Shown: piece after piece, positions 44,440 through 59,500 of the stretch
Layout: the number at the start of each line of letters is the position of its first letter
Numbering within the stretch: position 1 is the first letter of the stretch
From: Aldrovandia affinis
Lineage: Eukaryota > Chordata > Actinopteri > Notacanthiformes > Halosauridae
DNA length: 64,000 nucleotides
Direction: 5' to 3'
Assembly: GCA_029706075.1 (NCBI GenBank)
Contig: JAINUG010000020.1
Coordinates: forward strand, 1,503,625 to 1,567,624
The notes under the pieces: model-generated
Told to the model about the DNA's origin: nothing
The model's database searches: none
Seen by the model: only the letters and a program-made list of their open reading frames with translations
Made by a program: the position numbers and the translations under genes

Positions 44440-47400
44440 ATGCCGGGCCTGATCAACAAAGGAAAACGGAGCGTCTTGCCACTCAGTGTCTCTGAAATTA
44501 CTTCCTGTGTCAGAGGTTACACCTTGGCGATGACAGCCTCCATGACTTATCACAACATTGAGGACCATCATATTGAAGGTGAGAAGGAAGTCTGTTAGCA
44601 TGGACACAGGCATTAGCCTAGGATGGTATGGTTTGTGAATGATCTGTGGAAATATTAGGAAATCTTTCACATATATGATATAAGCCATAATTACATACTG
44701 TATATGCAAAATAAATACTTAATATTCTACTGAATTTGAACCTTCCAGGACATATAATTTGACATAACAGGCATAAATCTTTATATCCAGCGCCATGACT
44801 CATCAATTCTATTTGATTCCTGTACCCTGAAACAATGTATCCTTCTACCAAAGAAACTGCAATATCTGGGCCAGCATGTTTTCTGCCAACCACCCCTCAA
44901 AACTATCAGACCCCTCCAACTAGTCTGTCTGAAAAGTCGACAATTATATATTATCATTCTGTGGTATGTGAATCATTAAGCTTAACAGCCAGCCCCTGGG
45001 AAAAGGCTTGTGGTCATCAAGCCCCTGATGTTATGTCTCCCCAATGCCTCATAATGGCATCTGGAGGGGTGATGAGCATGATTGATCTGATACGCTCAGC
45101 TTGCATGGCTCCTCTGGGCAGACTGCGTCTGGGCCAACTCTGATAAAATATATTGCGCTGTGATTTGGAGGCGCAACGCCTGCTGGTGTTGTGCCTTTCT
45201 ACAGTATACTACTCCCAGAGCAGTGCATTTCTAGGGTTTCACAGAGCTGCCCATGTATTCAGGCACAATCACAATAGCATTGATTAAGGCAAGCCTCCTG
45301 CAACACTATGGCAATAAGACTGTTTACAAGTCTGGCCACCACCACATCATTTTCAATGCCTCGCAACAGCAGAAACAGATCTGGTTCACTGATTTGACGG
45401 CAACTTGAAAATTGTTTGTGCTGCGTTGGGAGACTTCAAATGTCCTCTTCTGCCATCCCTGGATCCTGGGCTACCTTGATATTTATATGGAACTATTTGG
45501 GACTTTAATTTGGGACTTTAATGGAACAATCATTTTTCTTGAGAAAAATTTACTAATTTGTCCACCAAAAAAATGACATTAAATGGCACTCTTTCAGAAG
45601 TAACTGGAGGTGACATATTGACTTGCTACAGGACACTGAGGTGGTCTTTGATCAGCACCCTTTTTCCAGGTGTCTTTGTTTACCCCTTGGATGAGTGGTC
45701 CACAGTGGTGGGCTTTGAGGCCATGGTGTCCAGTCAGATCATCACAGTTCAGATCAAAGACAAGGCCAAAATTGACGACTGCTACTTCGACTGCTGTACT
45801 GTGGCCAATGGAACCTTCCAGACTGGCAGCGGTGAGTAAATGTGGCAAACACATTTTCTACTGATGTTTTCAGTAATCTTATGATGTGCAGTTTATATCA
45901 AAAGAATAGTTCATTTCGTGCTTAGAATTTATTTTAAAAACCTGATGGAAATGTATTTTCATCAGCTTTGCTCTCCAAGGACATGTCTTTGGTTGTCCTA
46001 AGTCCTGAGAACTACAGAGCTGTAGTTGTGTGTAGTATTTAGTTCAAAGTTTTTAATAGTTCTTTCAAAGAGAACCTAAGGTTTGAAAAGGCTTTACCTT
46101 GAGTATCTCATTGCAGTAAGATACGCTTGAGCATGGCCTTTGTGTGTACAGTCACGTACATGGAGCTTAAATGCAGTTGGGCTAATCCTCCAGGTCATAT
46201 TGTGTTGGATGAGGACCTGGAGCGGACTGTTCTCGTTGTCAACCTCGGGGTCATTCCTCCCCTCGAGACAGTCACGGTGCTGGTCAGCACATCTTCTGAG
46301 CTGACCACCCTCCCCAACGGGGCTGTCAAGGTGACCTCCCCGACAGTTTGCACCCCAAAAGTCCAGCAATCCATGAACATGGAACATGGCTTCTCACCAA
46401 AGCAGGAAAGAGTGTAAGTGTCTGCAGCGAATCTGTGCAATGAATAGGCAAATGATGGATGAGTGAGTGGATGGATAGATGTAAGGATGGATGAATAGGT
46501 GGATGGCTCAATCTATGCATGGATGAGAAGATGAATTATGTTGACTGCTATCTCTCTGCTCAGGAAGGACAGACACCACTGTGCCTTGGGCCCACATGAG
46601 CAGACCTCCACCAACAGTCCACTGTGCCTGGCTTGGCTGCTGGAGGAGGAGCCTATCAACTCCATCGACTACAAATTTCATTTCCAACTGGAAATCCAGG
46701 GCTGTCTCCTGGCAGGTAAAGCATACAACTTAAATCCAAAATTCTTGATAATAGAAAGAGCTATATTCAAAATCTTTTTTTTTATTTTGACAACATACTA
46801 AAGGTCAAAGTTGTTGCAGAGCATGATATATGCATCAAACATTTTTTTACAATAAAAAGCCCTGTGCATGCACATTTTTTATCCGATTTTAGCAAATTGT
46901 ATACATAAAATTACATCTAGATCAGGCAAAACACATAATAACAGCAATTGCTTCTGTAATTGTCTGCAGAATACACAAAGGAATCACTGTGCAAAGTCTG
47001 GTGACTACATCTGTAGTTTTCAGAAAAATGCAAAAAATAAAATAAAAGCACTATACAATTGTAATTAATATAGAAGGATGTTAATATTGCAGATATACAT
47101 CTTTATTTGAATATTTTAAGGTGCAAGACACGTTATAGCAGATAAAAAACTACCTAATTATTATTTTTGGACAATAGTACTTTACATTCTAAAACACAAT
47201 TCCAATAACATTACAATCTGCGGTCAATTATAGGTAGATACTACAGTACAGTATAACAAACAAAATAACAAAGCAGACATTGTTATATATCCATCTGTCA
47301 CAAATAATGTAACCTTTAGGGCCCTATTTTGGTGAATTAGGACGGTGTCGGTAACGCAAAGCGAAGACGGTGGCGCTTTAGGGCATGTCTAACGCAATTT

Positions 47401-49632
47401 CGGTAATTTCTTGATTTAGGACGATAGTGCACCTCCGGCACAGTTGTAAAAGGAGGTTGGATTAAAAAATATATATATACATGTGGGTGTGGTGGGGGTT
47501 TGGTTTCATAATGGCCAATCAGAACACATATACTGTATTCTATCCCTTTAAATACCAGTGTGCTAATGCTATAGCAAATTGGCAATTTCCTGACATGCAT
47601 GACAGTTTTGCGCTTCTCAAAAGAGGAGAGCGAGGAGGTGCGGAAAGGTTGGCGCGCGAATCAGAGAGGGAAAACATTACAAAATATAATAATATATTTT
47701 GAGACCTACATTGTTAAAAGAAAGTGTTTTATTTGATCTATTTTTCCTTATTTGTAGGCTTTCCAACTTAAAAAACAATGTTTATTTTCTTCTAACTTAA
47801 TGTAAAAAAATCTTGTTTAGTTCTCTGCTGGCTGTCGGGTGTAGGAAAACCCAGGGTATCGCTCACAATTTTGCCTTCGGCATCCAATTATGTACTCCAT
47901 TTTTTGTAGTGCAAATGGAAAGAATAAAACCCTTTCACATAAGAAAAACAATGTGCATACAAACATATATTTATTTAACAGGTGTATCTTACTGAACGGT
48001 AGCGATGGATGGCCTGCTGGCTTCAGTCTTTCATGTCCGTGCATTGAATAACCACAAGCTGTGGTGAAATAGTTTTTAGCTTAATTGATTACGTTTGCAA
48101 GTTACCCATGGATTGGACGATTTGCCTCAACGTGGGTGGAAATTCACAATATTCACAAAACATTCTCATGTGATTTCAGATAACCATGTTCATATGTGCG
48201 CATCAATAGTCACCAAATTGCACAGAGCGCCAGCGTTTGCGCTAAGAGGTGGTCTAGTTGGACGTTAACGCAAACTCATTATTTGACACCAAACTTGCAT
48301 AGCAAGTTTTCATTGTCACACCCCCTATTGCGCTGCCCAACCCATAGTCGCGCAAACGCCTTCATTGCGCACCACGAAATTGCCAAACTCGGCGGAGACG
48401 GGAAATATTCAGTTTGCGACAGACGAAACTGGCAATTCGCCTGCGCTAGGGCATAACATCTTGTATGAATTGGCCTTTCATCGGTTGACATTGAGTGAAG
48501 AAGAAGTGGCGATTTACTGATCTGCCCCATATATGCTTGGCAGCCTCTTGCTCCATTGCTTTGCTGGACCCTGTGTAGTTCTTTGCACAGTCATCTGCAT
48601 GCGATTCCAGGTGGTGAAGTCATACTCGGTGATGCCATTATTATTCTTACTGATCTCCTTTAACAAACAAGCATGGCAGTAAGTAGACAACACCTCATAG
48701 TCCACCACTAGTCCCATGAGGATATCGATGCATATACCAATTCCATAGTTGGAAGTAAAGCCCCTCTTGTGAGGGTGGTTGGTGCTTGGTGCCACTCGCA
48801 GAACCCCGGGGGATCAATAAGTTAAACTGTACTGCCCTACAGTCTAACCACTAGCTCTGATAATCAGAGAAATAGGGAAGGAACGAACAATAAGGAGGAA
48901 CGGAAAATATCACCCAACGGGTGGCTAAGTGTCACACTGACACAAACAAAAGAACTGAAGAAAACTGTGCAGAATTAATAAGGTAAGGGTAGCGAAAACA
49001 CCCGACAAACAAAATACCTTATATAATATATAATCAGTAAACAAAACACACGGTGGTAAAAATACATCCACCGGATTACCCAAAGGTAATAGAAAACAAA
49101 CAACAAAACCAGAGACACCGAGTGTCCAGAAACGAGAAAGGCTAGTAGAGCCAAAAGAACGAGAATGTAACCCAAACACAGTCGAACCGACTGCACAAAA
49201 GAAACCAAACAGAAGCTCCTATAAGAGAGCAAGGTTCCTATATCAGGTACAATAAAGATGTTCTAATTTTTGAGAAGGTTTTGAACAGAGAAGGTATTTT
49301 CTACAGTAAGTCTTAGTGTTACGTCTTGAAAAAGACACAACTACCTTACTGGCTAAATCGCAAAGATGGCTTACGATTTCGCACCGATCAAGCACCAGGT
49401 GCGGGTTTAAATAGGAGGGTGATTACCAATTGAACCCCACCTGTGCACCTCCCACAAGGAAGGCGCAACACCGCCACTCGGCGGTGAGTCTGGGGAACAA
49501 CCATGACACCTCTTGTGCTTTTCTAATATGCTCTGCTGCATTGCCCAAAGCCTGGAGTCCACATTGAATTTCAACAACTAAAATGGATAGAAAAACACAC
49601 TTCTCAATAACATATTTCTATTACATATGATT

Positions 49633-49669
<37 letters not shown>

Positions 49670-51545
49670 TACATATATATATATATATATATACACTACC
49701 GGTCAAAAGTTTTAGAACACCCCCATTTTCCAGTTTTTACAGAAATTTAAGCAGTTCAAGTCCAGTGAATAACCTGAAATGGTACAAAGGTAAGCGGTAA
49801 ACTGCGAGAGGTTAAAAAAAAGTTTAGGTTACCCAAAACTGGTAGTGTATATACACCGATTAGCCACAACATTAAAACCACCTGCCTAATATTGTGTAGG
49901 TCCCCCTCGTGCCACCAAAACAGCTCTGACCCGTTGAGGCATGGACTCCACAAGACCTCTGAAGGTGTCCTGTGGTATCTGGCACCAAGACATTAGCAGC
50001 AGATCCTTTAAGTCCTGTAAGTTGCGAGGTGATGCCTCCATGGATCGGACTTGTTAGTCCAGCACATCCCACAGATGCTTGATCGGATTGAGATCTGGGG
50101 AATTTGGAGGCCAAGTCAACACCTTGAACTCTTTGTCATGTTCCTCAAACCATTCCTGACCAACTTTTGCAGTGTGGCAGGGCACATTATCCTGCTGAAA
50201 GAGGCCACTGCCATCAGGGAATACCATTGCCATGAAGGGGTGTACTTGGTCTGCAACAATGTTTAGGTAGGGGGTACGTGTCAAAGTAACATCCACATGA
50301 ATGCCAGGACCCAAGGTTTCCCAGCAGAACATTGCCCAGACCTTTCGGCGGTGGACAGGGATCAGCATGGGCACTCTGACCGGTCTGCGGCTACGCAGCC
50401 CCATACGCAGCAAGCTGCAATGCACTGTGTATTCTGACACCTTTCTATCATAGCCAGCATTTTGTGCTACAGTAGCTCTTCTGTGGGATCGGGCCAGACG
50501 GGCTAGCCTTCGCTTCCCACGTGCATCAATGAGCCTTTGGCACCCATGACCCTGTCGCCGGTTCACCGGTTGTCCTTCTTTGGACCACTTTTGGTAGGTA
50601 CTAACCACTGCATACCGGGAACACCCCACAAGACCTGCCGTTTTGGAGATGCTCTGACCCAGTGGTCTAGCCATCACAATTTGGCCCTTGTCAAAGTCGC
50701 TCAGATCCTTACCCTTGCCCATTTTTCCTGCTTCCAACACATCAACTTCAAGAACTGACTGTTCACTTGCTGCCTAATATATCCCACCCCTTGACAGGTG
50801 CCATTGTAACAAGATGATCAATGTTATTCACTTCACTTGTCAGTGGTTTTAATGTTGTGGCTGATCGGTGTATATATGTATATATACACTATTTGTGTTT
50901 ATATATATATCGTGAATGGGTGCAATGTGTGTCCCCCGACAGAGGGAGAACAGGCAGAAGCCAAAGGAGTTTTATAAAACAAAAAGGAAACAATTTGATT
51001 TTCCCTTCATCAGGCTCCTAGGGGGTTTCCACTCGTAGGTGGGGCAGTGCAAACAAATCACAGGACAGCCAAAATTATTTCCCGCACGGTTTAACTAATC
51101 AAATAATTGGCTGGCTTTTGGCTTTGTGTGGCTTGATGCAAGGCTCGCCGTGTCTCTTCTTCTCTCGGTCGGCACTTTCCTTTCCCGGTTGATTCAGGCC
51201 AACAGCTTCTTGGTTTCCTCTGGTCAGGGGCTGCTGCTGGATGAATCAGGGGAAGATAAGAAACTTTAGCAGGGGCAACATGAACATTAGCCAGCTCTTT
51301 CGGAATCTCCTGTCTGTGTCTCCCATTCTGCTTTCTAAACAGCTGTCTGCTCACGGTAATTGCTTTCAGCTGGGATTTGCCCAACGAGACACGGCTGTCA
51401 CTCGTTTCCACACTTAGCCAGCTCCCATCAGAACAATTAGTTGCCCAGACCTTTTTGCTTCGTGCGCTGCCGTATTTCCAGGCAGTCTGACGGGGACTGT
51501 GGAGCCACCCCTTTGTCGCCTCGTCACCTTGCTGCGATATATATA

Positions 51546-51591
<46 letters not shown>

Positions 51592-53466
51592 TGTATATAT
51601 ATATATATATATATATACTGTCCATCCATCCATTATCTAAGCCGCTTATTCCTGGTCAGGGTCGCGGGGGGGTGGCTGGAGCCTATCCCAGCATGCGTTC
51701 CGGGCGAGAGGCAGGAATACACCCTGGACAGGTCGCCAATCCATCGCAGGGCACACACACCATTCACTCACACACTCATACCTACGGGCAATTTAGACTC
51801 TCCAATTAGCCTAACGTGCATGTCTTTGGACTGTGGGAAGAAACCGGAGTACCGGAGGAAACCCACGCGGACACGGGGAGAACATGCAAACTCCGCACAG
51901 AAAGGCCCCGGCCTGGATTCGAACCGAGACCTTCTTGCTGTGAGGCGACAGCGCTATCCACTGCACCACCGTGCCGCCTATATATACTGTATATATATAT
52001 ATATATATATATATTGTATATATATATATATATATATACAGTGGGAAAATAAGTATTTCACCCCTGCTGATTTTGTGAGTTTGCCCCCTTACAACGAAAG
52101 GAACGGTCTATAATTTTCATGGTAGGTTCATCTTAACAGTGAGAGACAGAATATTTAAAAAAATCCCCAGAAAATTACATTATATGAATTTTAAACATTT
52201 ATTTGTGTTTTATTGAGGAAAATAAGTATTTCACCCCCTAGCAAAACATGACTCAGAACTTGGTGGAGAAACCCTTGTTGGCAAGCACAGCGGTCAGACG
52301 TTTCTTGTAGTTGGTCACCAAGTTTGCGCAGATCCCAGGAGGGATTTTGGCCCACTCCTCTTTGCAGATCCTCTCCAAATCCTTAGAAATCCATTTTCAG
52401 TGTCCTGGCTGAGGGAAGGAGGTTCTCACCCAAGATTTCCCGGTACATGGCCCCATTCATCCTCCCCTCGATCCGGTGAAGTCGTCCTGTCCCCTTAGCA
52501 GAGAAACAGCCCCAAAGCATAATGTTTCCACTGCCATGCTTGACGGTGGGGATGGTGTTCTTGGGGTCCAAGGCAGCTTTTTTCTTCCTCCAAACACGGC
52601 GAGTCAAGTTGATGCCAAAGAGCTCGATTTTAGTCTCATCTGACCACAGCACTTTCTCCCAAGCCTCCTCTGAATCATCCAGGTGCTCATTGGCAAACTT
52701 CAGACGGGCCTGTACATGTGCCTTCTTGAGCAGGGGGACCTTGCGGGCACTACAGGATTTCAATCCATTACGGCGTAGTGTGTTACCAATGGTCATCTTG
52801 GTGACTGTGGTCCCAGCTGCCTTGAGATCATCAACAAGCTCCAGCTGTGTAGTTCTGGATTGTTCCCTCACCTTTCTCATGATCAGGTTCACTCCACGAG
52901 GTGAGATCTTGCGTGGAGCCCCAGACCGAGGGAGATTGATGGTCAATTGGTGTTTCCTCCATTTTCTAATTATCGCACCAACAGTTGACTCCTTCTCACC
53001 AAGCTGCTTGCCAATGGTCTTGTAGCCCATTCCAGTCTTGTGCAGGTCTACAATTTTGTCCCTGATGTCCTTAGACAATTCTTTGGTCTTGCCCATTGTG
53101 GAGAGGTTGGAATCTGATTCATTGATTGATTCTGTGGACAGTTGTCTTTTATACAGGTAACGAGTACTTAATTAGGAGTACTAATTAAGTAAGAGGACTA
53201 ATCTGTGTGCCTCCTGGTCACATAACCGGTCTGTGGGAGCCAGAATTCTTGCTGTTTTGCTAGGGGGTGAAATACTTATTTTCCTCAATAAAACACAAAT
53301 AAATGTTTAAAATTCATATAATGTGATTTTCTGGGATTTTTAAAATATTTTGTCTCTCACTGTTAAGATGAACCTACCATGAAATTTATAGACCGACCGT
53401 TCCGTTCCTTTCTTTGTAAGGGCAAACTCACAAAATCAGCAGGGGGTGAAATACTTATTTTCCCCA

Positions 53467-53527
<61 letters not shown>

Positions 53528-56500
53528 CGTATGTATATCATTTGCTCCTTTTGGCCACAAAAATAATGTTACATTAAAAAAAAAAAGATAAGTTAATGAA
53601 ACGAATTGTTAAAAATTTGCACATTTCTGTTCATAACTCTTGTTCCCTGACAACACCCAACCAGACACAATATGGCAAATGTTACTGTTGTCTCTAGATG
53701 TCTAAAGTTATGTTATTCAATTTATCTCACATTAGTTCATGATAATGTATTCCATATTGCATAAATGTTATTCACATTCACTCATTCAATTCATATTTTT
53801 TCAAATTTCAAAAATATTCTTTATAGTTGTACTTGGAAATCCTTGTGGGTACCTGTTACCTCTAGTCTGTACGCTAATGAGACTAAGGGTTTTTGTATGC
53901 AGGAGTAGAAAGCCCTACACATGCCATCCGGGCCGACGCTGACCCCTCCGCCCGCTCTGCCACCAGCATTGTCATCACCCTGGCCGACAAATATACCTAC
54001 GACTGCCCTGTGGAGATCCTCATCTACCCGAGCGGTGAGCGTCCCACACTTCTCTCTGGCCTTTTCCTGCAATCGCCTGTGCCTTCGCACCGGACAGAGC
54101 ATTACAAGAGCTGTTTCAGTCCGATGACTGCAGCAGGCTGCAAAGCCATCTATTAAAAACCTTGTGATGGGAAAGTAAATGAATTCGTCGAACAAGTGAA
54201 ATACGATGAGCCTCTACATCCCATGGCTCACTTTTAAGGTGGGCTGTGTGGCACCTCATGTGAATTCATGGTGACATCTCTGGAGGCCTGTTCAGTGTTT
54301 TAAAGCTGACCAGCCTCCCTTCTGCACCCAGTCCCCTGCCCTCTCCCCCATGCTTGAGAGTAATTCTATTCCCTGATAGACTTTGTCTCTGTGAGGCAGA
54401 AATGAATCTCAAGCTCCTGTGCCATCTCCCTCTGAGGGGAGTGCTATCCTTCACATTACCCAGGGAGTATAAAACCAAACAATGTGGGTCTGTGTTCAGT
54501 AACAGTGCCATCAATAGCTCATAAAACAACTGCCTTTGACAACAATTCAAACGTTACTCAGTTGTTTTTTTTACCGCATTATCAGGTATAGTATATGCAA
54601 ACAAGAGAGATGCACTGTGGTGCAAGCACTCTCACATGTTTCAAGTGAGTCTTTTCTGCATGGCGGCGCCTACGGACTGACGTGCGATTCGTCTGGTAGG
54701 CAGAGTGGCGCACCGTTTCGCACAAAACACAGATGCAGCGACTTTAAAGATTCAACACAGTGTCTTGTTACCTCAATGTGTTTCTGTTGCACTTTATAAT
54801 GTTACTGCACTTTATAAAATGTTACCTCAATGTGACCCTCAATGTGACCTTGTTACCTCAATGTGACCTAAATGTTGTGTCGTAAATGTTGCACTGTCTT
54901 AACTGCTGTGTAATTGTTGTCTTAATGTTGCACTGTTGTAAATCGAAGCGCAATCTCGTTCTTTCTACATACTTGTATGTGGCGGAATGACAATAAAAGC
55001 AACTCAACTCAACTCAACTCAGGTGCGAAGGCTCAGAAAGCTGTAAAGACCACAGGCTATGATGACTGTTGTAGGGAAATTATTATTTTTCTACTGAAAG
55101 ATACATCTCTCATGTTTGATCCACATAAAACAAATACAGAAGAAACCTTTGGAGAGCCAACATAAACTGCATGCTAGTACAAACAGAGGAACTTATGCTT
55201 TAAGCTTCATGGCTTTTCTGTTCTGTATCAGAGTTCGTAGATAAATCTAGCAATAATGACCAACATCAGGGTTATGAGATGAAAGGGCTTCCTTTACGGA
55301 ATAAAATCGGCAACTGTACGTCCACTCACGTTCACTTTTGATCAAGTAAAACAAGAAATAAACTTGCTTGTGACTTGCATTGTTAATCATGTCCATCTCA
55401 TGTTTTCCTGAACATAGTTCTTCTACAATCTGTTTCCGGAGCAAAGCATTATGGTCTGTGTAGTCCTAACCTAACTACCAGTAATTAGCAATTATAAATA
55501 ATGCATTCCACTTCACATCTGCATGTAATTAAATGACAGCACTCAAATAATAATATGCTGGATAGTAATACTGCATCAATTAAAGTTACACCATGCTTAA
55601 TGGAAAATGACATCACATGATTTTAACTCTTTTTGTAATATATACAGTACTAAAGGAGGATAAAGTTGAGTCTTACCAAAAGTAAAACATAGTAGTAATG
55701 CTTTGGCGTTTCTACACACAGGTGTCTCTTTTATGTGATCAAAGGCTCTTGCAAAGTATTTCACTACGAGGCAGTCCTGAATCTGATGTCAAAGCTTTGT
55801 CTTACCAGAGAAATCCTGCATTAGTCTAACATTCCCCCTGTCTCCAGAGCCGTACATGCCATATGTGCTTATTGAGGACGGTGACATGACCCCCGAGGAG
55901 TACGAGGAAAACCTACGGGGGAAGAGCGATTACATCAGAGGGATGAAGCGGGACCCCAACAATGAGAAGAAAGTGAGTGCCACTGTGTGAGGGGCAACCG
56001 ATCGGGAACAGGGCCAGATTGAGGGGATCCTAAGGGGGAAGAGGGGAAGAGGGAAAACTGTGCTTCATGGACAACAGTCAACAGTGCTGATAACTTTGGA
56101 TTTTGTCACCGGATCTATAGGCTTTGACAGCACCTACACAATGTTTACATACCATAGTGGTTAGGTATTTTTTGTTTTTTTATTTACTTACACATATTAA
56201 GCTGAGAGCAAGGATTAATCTGAGGTGTTTCCTTGAAGGCTTGGCTATCTACCTGCATCTTTTTGCCCCCTCAATTGCTCAGTTGCTTTCAACAGGAGCG
56301 ATGGAGAGAGAGAGAGCATTCAGCCATAGAATTGTTTATATGGAAACCACATATTGGTATATGGAGCTCTGTATTGAAGACCAATACAGAGCTCCATATA
56401 CTACCTCCATGCACAATGATTAAAATTATGCCTTTTTCATTGGTCCTGGGATCTTTGTTCTTTCAAGCTGAAATGGAATTAGAACAGGCTTTACCAAGGG

Positions 56501-59500
56501 AAGTACTGATGGAACATATTGTATCACAAACAAACAGTATACAAGATAACCATATGCACGTCCATTCTTTCTGGTAGGTGCAAGACCAAAAGATGTATGC
56601 TAAAGAAATACATTCCTCCTCTGCACCCCTTAATTGATTTGTTGCACAATTTTGTACATATCACGTTCTTTCAAGCTGAAATGGAATTAGAACAGGCTTT
56701 ACCAAAGTACTGATGGAACATTTTATCACAAACAAACAGTATACAAGATAACCATATGCAGTTCTTTCTGGTAGGTGCAAGACCAAAAGATGTATGCTAA
56801 AGAAATACATTCCTCACTCTGCACCCCTTAATTGATTTGTAAATAAATTTGATTATAAGGGACCACAAAGTACCAGTGGTGTGCGGATTTCTATTTGTTT
56901 TGTACATATCACGAAGAATACACATGTCTATGTTTTATGTAATACAGTATTATTGGGATATGTGACAAAAGAACATAACCGAAAGGGAATCAGTGAACTT
57001 GCAGAATCCTAGAGGGAAGACCCTGTATAGGCATTGAGACAACGATGCTCCAGCCATTGAAATGGGGGACTAAGGGTGGATGTTTTGTTTTCTGCTTTGT
57101 CTATGCTCTTGATGTTTCCAATTTTTTCACCTTTTTGGTCTTGCTCTTTTTCTATGACAGGGCAGAGATTGATCTTAATAGTATGAAGACTGTCATGGTG
57201 GGCCAGCACAGCTCTATGTAGTAGTCATCTCAAAGTCAAGACATAGTTTAAGGGATCGGGAGCAATGTTTACCCTTTGGATTAGGATTTGTGATAGTATG
57301 GATGGATAGTATGGATCCTTTTTGGGATCCTATCTTGGGATCTTAATTTGAAATTCTGAGGAACTGCCATTAACCTTCTGCCATTTTGAGGTCAAGGAAA
57401 AAAAAGAACTGTCACTGCCATTTTCAATGAATAATTATTACTATGTATTATGACAATGAATATGATTATTATTTGGATGAATATGAATATGATAATTATT
57501 ATTATTTGGAGGGCGGCACGGTGGTGCAGTGGATAGCGCTGTCACCTCACAGCAAGAAGGTCTCGGGTTCGAATCCAGGCCGGGGGCCTTTCTGTGCGGA
57601 GTTTGCATGTTCTCCCCGTGTCCGCGTGGGTTTCCTCCGGGTACTCCGGTTTCCTCCCACAGTCCAAAGACATGCACGTTAGGCTAATTGGAGAGTCTAA
57701 ATTGCCCGTAGGTATGAGTGTGTGAGTGAATGGTGTGTGTGCCCTGCGATGGATTGGCGAACTGTCCAGGGTGTATTCCTGCCTCTCGCCCGGAACGCAT
57801 GCTGGGATAGGCTCCAGCACCCCCCCGCGACCCTGACCAGGAATAAGCGGCTTAGATAATGGATGGATGGATTATTATTTGGTGTTGTTATTGTTGCTGT
57901 TACAATTACAATTATGTAATTTAGCAGAGGCTCTTATCCAGAGCAAGTTTCAATAAGTGCATTCTGCTAAGCGGGGTGAGACAGTGTAGTCCACACAACG
58001 TTAATTCCAAGAGGATTTTAATATAGAACCGCACCATGTACAAATTTCACATAGCCCCCGCTATCTTACCTAACTGAAACCTTGCCCCCAGCATTCCCAT
58101 TCAACCTCTGGCCCGTTGACACCAGCCCCACTCCACATATACTACAGGCAGCATATCACATTAATAGTCAGTACACATTTTCTACAAAAATTGCTGCTAC
58201 CAGCAAACACAGAGCTACTAGGGAAAAAGGAAAAATTGAACTGCTTTTTGTTGTGGTTGTTTTAGTAGCAGTAGTAGCACTTAGTCAGAATTAATCACAC
58301 ATTAGATTTACAATATAGAATAAAAAAAACTTTTTTAAACATAAAAATAATAATCTTTAAATAATAAAAAAATATGTTCATTAAATCAGAGTTAAAACAC
58401 AAGCAAATTTAACATTTGAACTTCTAAACATCCTGTGCCCAGGAACATTACCTAGGGAAAACAAATAGACTATTATAGGAAAAATCATTCTAGTAATAGA
58501 AATCTATAAGAAGCAAATACACCAAAGGCATTGTATGAGGAGTGTGAAATATAAAACATTAAATAAATCAAGACAAATGGAAAGGGGTGGGGGAGGCTGT
58601 AAAATAAAAAAAGGTTGAACACAACGGCAAGAAATAACATTGGCTGTGAAGTGAATTCCAGCAGCAAAAAAGAGATCTGACAAAGGCAATTTATAGAACA
58701 GAATAGTTCGGGGGAAGAGAGGAAATGTGAAGACAGATCTAATAGCAGAAGAATATTGTAGGATGCAAGACTGTAGACCAGGAAAGAGACAATTAAAAGG
58801 AACTAAGGCAAGATATATAACTGCTGCCTGGACAATGAGTTGTATAGAATATGTTGATAAAAGGAGAAATTAGGGAGTCAAGGTAAGCATACAGAAAAAG
58901 CTTTTCCGAAAACAGGGAAGGAGATTGATAGGCAAGTCATAGGAAGGAAGAGTGACTCTAGAAATAAATATTGGCATGGATTTGTTCAACATTTTGAAGG
59001 AATAAAAACAAGCACATTTATTTATTTGTAAGTCAAAGTTAAGGGCAAATAATGACAGCCGTTGAAAATGGGCAGTTATATACTATACTGTAAATCTTAA
59101 AAACAAACCATATTTGATAAATAGTGATAGATTAAATGCCATTAAATATGCTATTGCATTAAACTCATTTTTGAAATATGCAATGCAAATGCATGCATGT
59201 TCCACTTTTGTATTTTAAGTTCCATTTAATTAGTTATTATGGAAAATTATGCAGGTACATTAGTTTAATAATTAACCATGCATAATGTATTAAATAATTC
59301 CAAACATTGCAAATGCTTTTTGCACAGTGGCTTCACAGTGAATTGTTATCCGTCTCTTCTCACATTTTGTTTGAACATGCATAGCTATTTATCAGTCTTG
59401 CAATGACTGTATTAAAAGCTAAGCAGTTAAAAGTTAACCAGGGCAGGATTATGTGCTCAGGATTTGTGGAGGTTGGTAATGGCTCCTGTAATGGCTCCAA

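Noticed and set aside
44835..45143. A 102-codon open frame in vwa5b1 intron 1
   Set aside because: It has no similarity to the gene's exons and no matching splice phase.
46117..46151. Upstream acceptor for vwa5b1 exon 3 at 46116
   Set aside because: It gives the wrong phase and a stop codon; the acceptor at 46151 keeps the frame.
51414..52113. Tyr/Ile-rich open frames
   Set aside because: They are translations of (TA)n tracts and SINE sequence.
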